NCBI GenBank assembly: GCA_026770585.1
Contig: MU646536.1
Coordinates: 171,060 to 187,826 of the forward strand
Reading direction: 5' to 3'
Source of the DNA: Baffinella frigidus
Lineage: Eukaryota; Cryptophyceae; Cryptomonadales; Baffinellaceae
Length of the DNA stretch: 16,767 bases
Below are positions 1 to 10,600 of this stretch, in pieces. The stretch's first letter is position 1, and each line of letters opens with the position of its first letter. Both the position numbers and the translations under genes were made by a program. The notes below the pieces were generated by a model. It saw nothing but the letters and a program-made list of their open reading frames with translations, was not told where the DNA came from and did no database searches.

Positions 1-273
1 CCACCGCCGCACCCCTCTTTTGATCCTCAACATGCACACACACACACACACACGACTTTCCTAAAACATCCCCCCCCCGACCCCCCCCCAGCGACCCTCG
101 GGTCGCAGGGGCGTTCACTCGCCCCCCTGCTGACCCCCCCCGCCCCCCCCTCCTAGCTTCCCAACAGCCCCGGCTTCGCCCTGTCCCGCAGCGGCAGCGA
201 GGGACCGCCTGATACGCGGGGGTTTCGGGTTTAGGGTTGACAGGGGTTCCTTGCTCATAGGAAACTGCGCCCC
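1..273. other. 3' flanking DNA, low complexity
   Basis: No gene is seen here. It contains a (CA)n run near 33-53, several poly-C runs between 69 and 152, and a short TTTAGGG-like stretch near 229-237. Confidence 0.7.
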
Positions 274-425
274 CCTAGGACCCTACAGAGATTGATAATT
301 TATTGCCGAACAACCAGCGTCAGCGCCGCACATGCTGCGCATTGTGCCACTTACTGTACCCCGTGTCGGCCGCTCATACGAGCTTTTCCGGATGGATTCT
401 AACTCCACCTCCTAGGACCCTACAG
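274..425. mobile_element. Short retroposon-like element, copy 1, with 15-bp target duplication
   Basis: A segment of about 122 bp (289-410) is flanked by identical direct repeats CCTAGGACCCTACAG at 274-288 and 411-425. The same segment, inverted and about 90% similar, lies at 13365-13497 with a different 12-bp flanking repeat. Different flanks with long, variable duplications point to insertion by a target-primed (SINE-like) route. No poly-A tail or tRNA-type A/B boxes were recognised, so the class is unsure. Confidence 0.75.
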
Positions 426-503
426 TAGGACCACGCCTAGGGTCCTGTGGTGATCGGCGGTCCCTGGTGGCAGCCAGGGACCACCTGTTGTGTGGGGGTA
501 GAT

Positions 504-733
504 CGTTTGCGGTAATTGTTGTCCGTTTTGGACGTACGGTTTCCCCGTTTTCCCGTTTTGAAATAGACTTATATGGTTTTAGAGCGAGTAGTAAAACAAA
601 AGTGCTGTTTTAAATAGTACCAGAAGCGCGTTTCCGGTACTATTTAAAATCCTTGTCACGTCCTATAAGTCCATTTCAAAACGGGGAAACGGGGAAACCG
701 TACGTCCAAAACGGACAACAATTACCGCAAACG
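504..733. mobile_element. Foldback (MITE-like) element with 70-bp inverted repeats
   Basis: Arms 504-573 and 664-733 are inverted repeats with 68 of 70 bases matching. The loop contains a second perfect 14-bp inverted repeat (608-621 with 636-649), so the whole unit can fold into a two-tier hairpin. No coding capacity is seen. The near-identity of the arms suggests recent insertion or gene conversion. Confidence 0.85.
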
Positions 734-1444
734 CTCTACAGGAGTTACTCACGAGTAAGGCAGCACGTCAACGTGAGAATACACTGCTAGCCAGAAGATT
801 TTGTATTAGTCAACTTTGACCCTATTTCACTGCACGTGTAGTAAACTGGACCCCCCTGGGGGGCCCGAGATTCTACAGTGGCCAGTTTCATGGGGGGTTG
901 ACTTGAGCCAAAAATCCTGGCCCGCAGTAGAATAGTCGGCCAACCCGAGTGAGGCAGAGCTACAGTGGACCTACCCTAACACATACCCGTCGGGGCCGGA
1001 CTGATTGAGTATGTGTGGAGGGTAGGTATGCGTTATGGTGTCCACCCTTCAGACATGCTTCCTTGCAGGGGGGAACCGGGGGCCGGCCGAAGGAGTATGT
1101 GTGGAGGGTAAGTATGTGTTACGGTAGCCTGTGTTAGGGTAGGTATGACTTTAGGCTCTTGCGGTTCCGCCAGAGCGCTCTGGCGGCCGAACTCAGGATT
1201 TCAAGTTGAGGCTCCTTCCTGCTAAAATTATTTCCTGGTGCAAATGAAACATTATTGCGCCCAGGAATGGCTCCAGTTGCTCTGCAAATCGGGGGAGGAA
1301 GAGGACCGGCGGCTCTGGCTGTTCCTCCAGAGAGCGCGCCCGAACTCAGCGGCGGGGAAGTTGCCAACTGCCCCCCGCCTAGGGCCACCATAGGGCCCAA
1401 GGCATGGGCCTGCTGTAGGGTCCTAGGGGGGTGGCGTTTTCTTA
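734..1444. other. 3' flanking region with duplicated gene-tail segments
   Basis: No independent gene is seen. The stretch includes a direct repeat of about 34 bp (near 1007-1040 and 1091-1124), a 33-bp block (930-962) identical to 12206-12238, and two decayed copies of the exon 18 tail (about 1150-1205 and 1270-1345). The last poly(A) site of the gene would be expected here, but no signal could be chosen. Confidence 0.55.
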
Positions 1445-1633
1445 TCAGCGAGGTAGCCCTGTATGACGACATGGCGGGGCAATCGGCAACCCCCGGTACA
1501 AATCGGGGGAGGGGCAGGACCGGCGGCTCTGGCTGTTCCGCCACAGGGCGCGCCCGAATTCAGCCGCGGGGAAGTTGGATTCGCGCACGCGGAAGAGGGA
1601 CGTGACGACCCCGTGGTCCGATGGCCACTCCGC
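1445..1633 (-). CDS. EEP gene exon 18, WPSDHG active site and C-terminus
   Basis: This exon begins AEWPSDHGVVTSLFRVRE. The SDH motif supplies the last Asp/His pair of the EEP active site and closes the catalytic domain after the insert. The acceptor is CGGCAG|G at 1634. The frame runs to TGA at 1445-1447, giving 62 residues with a Ser/Arg/Pro-rich tail. The tail is uncertain: GTGCGC after LFR (near 1594) could be a donor. The tail segment FPAAEFGRALWRNSQSRRS is repeated at protein level near 1270-1345. Confidence 0.72.
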   Translation of the reverse strand, partial: AEWPSDHGVVTSLFRVRESNFPAAEFGRALWRNSQSRRSCPSPDLYRGLPIAPPCRHTGLPR

Positions 1634-4600
1634 CTGCCGTAGAGGGGTTGGGTGAGTGATTTACTCGCGACTAACCAAATATTTAGGTATTAGAAAGGTT
1701 CAGGAATTCCGTGATTGGGTTAGTCGCGAGTAAATCGTTTAGGTATCAGGGTTCAGGAATTCCGTGCACTACTAGTACAAATAAATCACGCCGGGGGCCA
1801 GTCAGTCCGCATAAATTGCGCATGGTTCGTTGAGAGAGAAGAGGCGTGCCACAACCCCATGGTCCGATGGCCACTCCGCCCGGGGTGGAAGGCGTTGGGT
1901 TAGTCGCAGATGAATCTCGCGGGATTCGCGGAGGAGGAGAGGGGAGGGGTGGATTCCTCAGATGGGTGCGGAGGTTGTCAGGAAGGGGCAGGCTTTAGGG
2001 TTTAGGGTTTTAGGGATGAGGGTTTAGTTTTCAGTTTCAGTTGTTAATTTTCAGTGTTGAGTATTTAGGACCCTGTGGTTGTCAGAAAGGGGCACTCAGG
2101 GTTTCGGGTTTCAGGTTCCAGGTTTCGGGTTCAGTGTTTCGGGTCTTGGGTTCAGGGTTTTGGGTTTTGGGTTTCGGGTTTCGGGTTTCGGGTTCAAGGT
2201 TTCGGGTCTCGGGTTTAGTGTTCAGTGCTTAGAGGCCTAAGGTTGTCGGAAAGGGGCACTTACCGGCCAGTTGCCCGTCATGAGGGCCTCGGGGTACACG
2301 GCGCTCTCGAGGAGATCCAGCTCCAACGCTCGTGTCAGCCTGCCAAATGAAACATGTTATGAGCCTGCTACACCGGGTGGGGTGAGGGAGACAGGTTGTG
2401 ATCTTGTGATGGAGACAGGTTATGGTCTAGGTCCGAGGCTCGCGTCAGCCTGTGGGGTGAGAAAGACAGGTAACAGGTTATGATTCTCTCGAAGAGGTCT
2501 AGCTCCAAGACTCGCGTCAACCTGCCGCAGGGAAACAGGTTATGATCCTGTGAGGACGACATGTTGAGGTCTACCCTTGGTCGGATAGCGAGGGGGCGAA
2601 CGGATCTTTTCAATTCGGGTACGAATTCAAATATTGGAACCAGTCGTGTCCAATTTTTGGGCGTCAAACTGCCGATGGCCACTTCGGCAACAAATTACCC
2701 GACCCATTTGCCCCCTCGCTATCCGAGCAAGGCTTCAAGGCTCACGTCAACCTGCCGGGTGGGGTGAGGGAGACAGGTTATGATCCTGTGAGAGGTATGG
2801 CACAGCTCTCGTTTCCGAGGCGGGCCCGTTTCTTAAGGCTCGTAGACTTTTGTATCACTCAACTCAAGACTCGAGGGCCTTCTAGGACCTGTATCAAGAG
2901 TTCTAAAGAAGAAGAGCAGAGAGGTATGACCCTCCTCATTACCCCAGACGAATCCCAGCTATCAAACAACGCACGCGTCAGCCTGGAAACGCTGACATCA
3001 GCCCTAGGACCTGCGATAGTCCTTCTACTTAGCAGCCATCGGGGCCTTCGATGATGTGTCCATCTCAACGATTCTGGTACACATTGCAAGCCATTTCAGG
3101 GTACGGGGCTGGAAATGATCCCCGGAAATCCGGGGAAGATACAACTCGGGCGTTGCTCAGTGGCGGTGTGCCAAAGATCTGGCACGAAGCCAGTCCGGAT
3201 AAGGTATCGTCTCAGTACATGCGTCAACCGTCGTTGGAGGATGAATCCACACGTTGGGCTATCAAGGTTTTGTTGGGGCCGGGATTCCGGGTGTAACGTG
3301 ACCACTTTGCATTAGAAAAAACCTCACGCTTAATTGTCTTCAGGCAAGTTGACTTTTGGTGAAAGGTTCGTAGTCCACCGTGTGGAGGTATCGTCCAAGT
3401 ACATGCTTCAACCGTCGTTGGAGGATGGGTATGCGCGTACGGGTAGTATCCTGATTACAGGTGGTATTCGTGAAGACCAGGTTCAAAAAACATATCGATT
3501 TATGAGCAACTTTCCACACGGTGGACTACGAACCTTTCATCAAAAGTCAACTGACCTGAAGACATCAAGTTTAAGGATTTTTCTAACGCAAATTGGTCAC
3601 TTAACACCCCGGAATCCGGGGTCAACAAAGCCCTCGAAGCCCGCCGAGTGGTTACATGTCTAAATCAGAAGGGCGTTGGTACCGTTCGGGCTCCTCCTCG
3701 AGCGCATTCGCCAGGAAAGGTCGCGCCTTTTCGACCTTGAGCGAGACCAGGATTGCCTCCCGGCACGTCGCCTCCATCGGGGTCTCAAGTATTGGGAGGT
3801 CCGCCGCTGTGCGCGTGATGGCTTGCCTGTCGTCGCTCTCCCCCCCGAAGTGCGGGTGCATCTCCACGCGCCACCACTTCTCGAATGTCCCCGAGTCGAT
3901 CTGCCCGTCGACCGCAGCCTGCCGCGAACAAACAGAGGTATCGTTAATCGACGTTTGGTATTTTTAGAATCACGTGATATTTTTAGTCAACTTTTGGTAT
4001 TTTTAGAACCATTTGACATTTTTAGTCAACTTTTGGTATTTTTAGAACCATTTGTTATTGTCTAGAATTAACGCGAACGTCCGCGAGTCGATCTGCCCGT
4101 CGACCGCAGCTGCGGTCGACAGGATCATCCCGAAGGCCCCGATGGCTGCTAAGTGGATGGACTATCGAAGATCCTAGGGCTGAGGTCAGCGTTTCCAGGC
4201 TGACGTGTGCGTTGTTTGATAGCCGGGATGATCCTTGTTCGCGAACAAGAACGTTGACTGATCCGCACAGGTGTTCAGCGTTTAATCTTGATGCTTTACC
4301 GGACAGGTATTTGACCAGGACGAAAACGCCGCGAACAAGACCCCCCGCCAAGGTTGGATTGACTGAAGTCTAGCGCCGCAGGAGGTTGTACCACGATTTG
4401 TTTTATAAAGCGAACCGTCGCGTTCTGAGATTTCCACGTGTGCCCTGGCGTGGTTCCCTGCGCTGCACTTGAGGGAGAGAGGATCATAACCTGGTCGAGT
4501 TTGGCGAAGGCCGCATCCAGCCTGTCCTGCCCGACGATCGACTGCAGCCCCGCTGAGACCCGCTCCCGCTCATCCTGCCCGGAAAAACGTTTAGTCTAAG

Positions 4601-7600
4601 TCTGTCCATCTAAAGTCTCGTCTATCTAAAGTCCCGTCTATCTAAAGTTCCGTCTATCTAAGGTCCCGTCTATCTAAAGGATCTCAGGTACACACACACC
4701 CAGGTATTTTCGACCCGTCAAAGTAAGAGACTATCCACTGCAGCCCCGCCGAGACCCGCTCCCGCTCGTCCTGACCGCCGGTCAGGCGGTCTATTCATCT
4801 GGTTTGTGACCAGGTCACAAACCAGAATGTAAGGATGAGGCTCCCTCCCTCATTTGAATAGTGTTTCCTTGAAGTTCAGAGCGGCAGAAGTTGGAGACAA
4901 CCGCCGAAGAAAGGCAGTTGACCACCTGGAACTCTATTGTAGATTTCGGCTTAGCGCGGAATTCACTTACGCATGGATTTCATGACAAGATCGCAACCCC
5001 CACCCATAAAATACACCTTTTCGATCCATTTTCACTTTTTTTCGTTCCCCGATGTCCCGACCTGTTCTCCCAAAATTCCGCGCCGAGCCGAAATCTACAA
5101 TAGCGTACACAACCAAAAGCGTGCTCCATCAGAAACTTGAGTGGGAAGGTGGTGGAGGAGGAGCTAGACTTTCGAGACTTGTCAGAGTCAAAGACCCCGA
5201 CTACCACTGGCCCTCCGCAGTGGACCAAGTCAAAGATGTGACTTGAGCCATTTTCGCCCTGACGAGGGTCGAATCCATCCCTCCGCAGGCGGAAAATGGC
5301 CCACGTCAAGACTCGATTCGGTCTGTTTCGGAGGGCTAGTGGTACCTTAGAGAGGCCTCCAGATTTGTCAGAGTCGAAGACCCCGAAGGCATCCTTTTCG
5401 TCGATCAGTCGGTCCTGAAAACCATTTTCATCACACCCCAAAGTCAACCCCCATACAACCTGTCAACTTTTCACAAGCACGCATCGTGACTTCATCGCGT
5501 CACCGAATAGACTCTATCTCGCAGGATAGAGTCCATCTAAACGATTTCCGGCACCCCCCCCGAAGGCGTACTTTTCGTCAACCAATCGGTCCTGCCATTT
5601 TCGTCAATTCAACCTCGGAACATGACATAATCTGTGGGTAAATACACGCATCGTAGCCTTGTTTTGATACCTAAAATAGCATATCCACCCTTACCTGCCG
5701 CGTGGGGAGGCTTGAGATCGCTATCCCTCAAGTGACCAGTATGCCCATACGCCCTACCGTAGGGCCCTAGGACCTGCCTAGGACCTCTTGGCCGCCAAAT
5801 TTGGCGGCATGGGCACTTAAGGGCTATCATAGATTCTGTTCTGTTCTGTTCTGTTCCGAAATGAAATTCAGAGACTATCTTTTTTCCACCTGCCTCACCC
5901 TGGAGAAAAGGTGTATGCCATAAAGCAGTATCACCGTAATTTCGAGAGTGTGTTACGTCGAGAAACCGTATTCATCGCGTACACGAATAGAATCTATCTC
6001 GCAGGTCAAAAACGTAGTGCGGGTGAAGAGCGCTGCCCGCCGAGACAAACGTCGAGAGTGGGACGTCTCAAAGCAAACGGGAGCTTCCGTTACTAGGAGT
6101 ACCACTTAGCAGCCACCGGCAACGAAATTTACTACACAAACGCTCTACAACTACTAGTAAGATCGAATTGTGTAGTAAATTTCGTCGACAGAAACCCTTT
6201 CTGGAAAGCGTTATCTGAGATTACATCGTTGGCGAAGAGGCGGTCGGGGCAGGTCATGAGCTCTGTTGTGTATCTTAGGGCTTCCAACGCCGAAGATAAG
6301 GGTGGATATGCTATCTTAGGCATAAAACCATGGCTTAAAACAGCATAAATCGGCTTTAAAAGCCTTGGTAAACCACAGATTCTGTTATGTTAAATCTATT
6401 TTAAACTGATTTTAAATTAATTTAAAATAAAATAAGAGATTGTGTTATGTTTCGAGATTACATCGTTGGCGAAGAGACGGTCGGGGCCGGTCATGAGCTT
6501 CTCGATCTCCAAGTCTGAGAGGTTCTTCGTCGCCGACGCGAACCCTGTACGGATGGGGTTTGGGATTTGAGGTTTAGGGCTTGGGGTTTGGGGTTTGGGG
6601 TTTGAGGTTTGGGGGTTTGGGGTTTGGGGTTTGGGGTTTGGGGTTTGGGGTTTGGGGTTTGGGGTTTGGGGTGTGGGGTTTGGGGTTTAGCAGACAGCAT
6701 TTTGGCAACGGACCCTGCCGCCCACGGCGCGTCAGAAAAACTCAAACCTTTTCAAACTTTGAACCGATTCCAGTCGTTTGAACTGGTTTGGCGTCTCGGT
6801 GCAACCCGCCTTCCCAGCTCAGGGGGGTTGTTCACTTGGGTGTGGGGGGTCAACGAAAGTCGTTTGTTTTTCACAAGTTGAACCAGTTTGAGACTGGACT
6901 GGTTTAGGGTTTAGGATTTACGGTTTGGGGTTTAGGATTTAGGCTTCAGGGTTCAGGGTTTAGGTTTCAGGTTTTAGGTTCTAGGGTTGAGGGTTGAGTG
7001 TTTCGCGTTGAGTGTTGAGTGTTGGTGCGCACCGAGTCTGTCGAGAGCGTCGCGGAACTCCTCCGGTTGCACCCCCCACTTGGCCTGCTCCGATGAGTCC
7101 CAGCTCGAGGACCCTCCTGGGTTAGGGTTTAGGGTTTAGTGCTTAGGGTTTGGGGTTTGGGGTTTGGGGTTTGGGGTTTGGGGTTTGGGGTTTGGGGTTT
7201 GAGGTTTGGTGTTTGGTGTTTGGGTTTGAGTGTTCAGTGTTTTCTGTTTAGTGTTTAGTGTTTAGGGTGTAGGGTTCAGGGTTCAGGGTTCAGGGTTTTA
7301 AGGTTCAGTGTTTTGGGTTTTGGGTTTAGAGTTTAGGAGAGTTCAGGCCTGAACTCTAAACCAAACCGATCATTGGAGGCACCTTCAACGAACCAAATCG
7401 ATCATTGGAGGCACCTTCAATGCACCAACGCTATCATTGGAGGCACCCTCAACGCACCAAATCGATCATTGTAGGCACCCTCAACGCAAGAAATCGATCA
7501 TTCATGGCGCCTTCAATGCACCAACGCCATCACTCGAGGCACCCTCCACGCAAGAAACCGAACATTGTAGGCACCTTCACGCAGCAAATCGATCATTGAA

Positions 7601-10600
7601 GGCACTTTCAACGCAACACATCGATCATCGGACGCACCTTGTGACGCGCCGCGGTCAGCGATCTCATCCTGTAGCTCCTTCCGCGCCGTGCTGAACCTCT
7701 GCCACCAACAAGGCTTTTAGTCAACCGTGAAGGCCACGAACAAGACCCTCGCCACAGTTGACTTACATTTCTCTGGAGTTGGAGCCATTGCACGAATGAT
7801 TAGCCCCCTCTCCGTGGAGAGTCCCACGCGACTAGGATACGATCCACACCAGATTGGATGTGGGAGTATTTTTTTAAACCGTATGAGGATACGGGTGTGA
7901 ACTTTTGAAAACCTTGCCTTGAGGAGGAATTGCCTTTTGGCGACCCTTTCCAAGAATCTGGCGTGGATAGGGGCTTCATCGGGAAAGTCACTTGAAACCG
8001 GCTTAAGTCGCAGTAGCCTCAGAGTTTTCGTTGGCAGATTCTTGAATGGCAACTTGTTGGGGCCCCCCCACAACTCGAGGCTGACAGTGGCCTTTTTATA
8101 AAATCTGAGAGAGAAATTTATTACCACACAGCGGACTGAGAGAGAAATTTATTACCACACAGCGAACTACAAAGGGATTTCGTGAACAACCCATACGCAG
8201 GCCATCCGTAGGGACATAGTTTTGTTCCTACGGACACCCCAACATATTCTTGCTCATAATTAGCCGAAAAATCTTTTCGTAGCCCGCTGTGTGGTTAGGA
8301 GCCCACAGACCTGTTTTGTAGAGCGGAAGATCATGGCTTGCCAGTGGGTGTCCATCGGGCCATCCCGATCGATCGGGTTCTGGCAGAACACGAAGTCGCA
8401 GCACACCATCTTCCCCGAGTGGTCCTGGTTTTGGATTTGGGGTTTGGGGTGTGGGTTTTGGGTTTTGTGTTTTATGTTTTGGGGTTTGAGTTTAGGTTCA
8501 GGGTTTAGGGTTTGGGGTTTAGGGTCTAGGGTTTAGGGTTTAGGGTTTAGGGTTTAGGGTTGAGTGTTTAGAGTTTAGGGTTTAGGGTTTAGGGTTTAGG
8601 GTTTAGGGTTTAGGGATTAGGGTTTAGGGGTGAGGCGTACCACGCGGGTGTCATCCGCGCACGAAGACGTCAAGTTTCGAGAAAATTGCGTATGATCAGA
8701 GAGCCACCCTTTGACGCAAGCGGTAACAGGCAGTAGTTGACCACCTTTCAAAAAGGCTCTATGGGTAAAATAATGAATATGATAAAGACGGAGAAGATCT
8801 AAGGGTTTAGGGTTTAGGCGCTCCACGTGGGTGACCCACTCGGTGTCATCCGCGCACGATCTGACAGCTATACTTTGACACACGCGGTAATAGGTGTAGT
8901 AGATGATCACTTTTCAAAAGGCTCTGCGGGTAATATCCAAAGACGAAGACGATCTAAGGGTTTAGAGTTTTAGGGTTTAGGCGTACCACGTGGGTGACCC
9001 ACTCGGTGTCATCCGCGCATGAAGACGTGAAGTTTCGTTCGCGCAGCAGCTGGTTGAGGGTTTGGGGCCTCGTGTTTAGGGTTTAGGGTTTAGGGTTTGG
9101 GGTTTAGGATTTAGGGTTTAGGGTTTAGAGATGGGGATTTAGGGTTGAGGGTTGAGGGTTGAGGGTTGAGGGTTTGGGGTTTGGGGTTTGGGGTTTAGGG
9201 TTTAACCTGGTACGTCGCGTCCTTGGGCGAGCCGTTGAAGTCGCCGCACATCACGATCGGCATGTCCTCCTAAAACGCGCCGTTTCGCGTCAGCAGATAC
9301 ATACATACGTACATACATACATACATATACATACATATATATGTGTACATTTTTCAATATATATATATATATATATATATATGAATATATGTATACACAT
9401 TCATACATCTATCTATCTATATCTATATCTGTATCTGTATCTATATCTATATCTATCTATATATACATCTATCTATCTATATCTATCTATCTATCTATCT
9501 ATCTATGTATATGTATATGTATATGTATATGTACACGTACATGTACATGTAAATGTATATGCATATGTATATATAGAGCAAGTATGTCGCGTCTTTCGGA
9601 GAGCCGTTGAAGCCCCCGCACATCACGATCGGCATGTCCTTCTTAACGAGCCGTTTCGTGGCAGCAAGTCGTCAGCAAGTCTTATCCCAACTCAAGCTTT
9701 CTGGAAATGGTTTCTGCCAACGAAATTACTACACGACTTGATCATACTAGTGACAGTAAAGCGTTTGTGTAGTATTTGTTTTTTGATAGAAACCTTTTTT
9801 TAGAAAGGCTTTTCTGAGATAAAGTCAGCACATAAGGTTCGAGGAAGAAGAGGTTTTGGGGGTACCCGGTACTGCTGGCGTAGAGTTTGAGAAAGGACAT
9901 AATCTCGCGAAACCGGATGTCAAGGGAGCTTCGTAAAAGTCTAAGTTGTCACGCTAAACAAAGTTCCCTTGTTGTCCTCGACTCACATCCTGCGAGTCTT
10001 GGGTAATTATCCACAGCAGGTAGGTTTTTGGGGGGTACCACCCAGGACAGGTTACCATAAAACGGCCAAGTTTTCTCGATTTTCATTTCTTCATACCCCG
10101 ACCCGATCCAGAGAAAATCCGAGCGAACCCGGAATCTACAATAGGGTTTGGGGGATACCCGGTACTGCTGGCGGTAGAGTTCGAGGAACGACAGGATCTT
10201 CCGGAGCTCGCGGAGACGGATGATGGAGAAGTAGGGCTGGTGCGGGAACAGCAGGTGCGTGTTCACCTGCAACATATCAACCTTTTTAGCGCTGGAATAT
10301 TTTGGAGGGTCAGCCCAGGACCGTTTCAGGACAAGTGGCTTTAGAGCAGTGTGCCGAGAAATTGGCGGCCGAAATAATAAAAAACCATTGACTTTTGTCG
10401 TTTGTACCAGAACCGTCAACGTTTAACAAGTTTTCATTATATCTGTGACCAAGTTCTCTGCGCATATACAGGACGTTGCCGTTACAGGATTTCCTAAACC
10501 CTAAACCCTAAACCCTAAACCCTGGAAATCGCTGAGTAATACAGCGTACACGATGGCGTGGAATCTCATCACCGACGCTTCCCTACCCACACGAGGCTAT

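Larger units (their letters stand above)
5655..6330. repeat. Interval bounded by inverted repeats of about 35 bp
   Basis: GATACCTAAAATAGCATATC in 5655-5695 is inverted, with few changes, at 6293-6330. Between them are a TGTTC microsatellite (5837-5858), a second copy of a 32-bp block also seen at 5493-5524 (here 5970-6005), a MITE and an exon 13 copy. It may be a nested element; no coding sequence is recognised. Confidence 0.5.

Noticed and set aside
2264-2339. Possible RNA polymerase subunit segment because of 'TGNW'
   Set aside because: The next exon gives WPSDHG and the phase joins to exon 16, so it fits the end of the EEP domain better.
3334-3663. Plus-strand open frame of 109 codons
   Set aside because: It runs through the foldback element and opposite a real exon; no coding features.
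3652-3918. Exon 16 as the last exon of the gene
   Set aside because: It would leave the EEP domain without its SDH motif, while an in-phase donor and two fitting exons follow. Kept only as an alternative end.
7363-7637. CRISPR-like array
   Set aside because: Units of 31-32 bp are directly tandem with no spacers, in a eukaryotic intron; it is a minisatellite.
8430-9206. True chromosome end
   Set aside because: Arrays are short, of several types, and lie between exons of a continuous gene, so they are internal.
9159-9803. Open frame of 214 codons rich in Tyr/Ile/Ser
   Set aside because: It is made by TATC/TATG/ATAC microsatellites lying between exon 8 and its decayed copy; not a gene.
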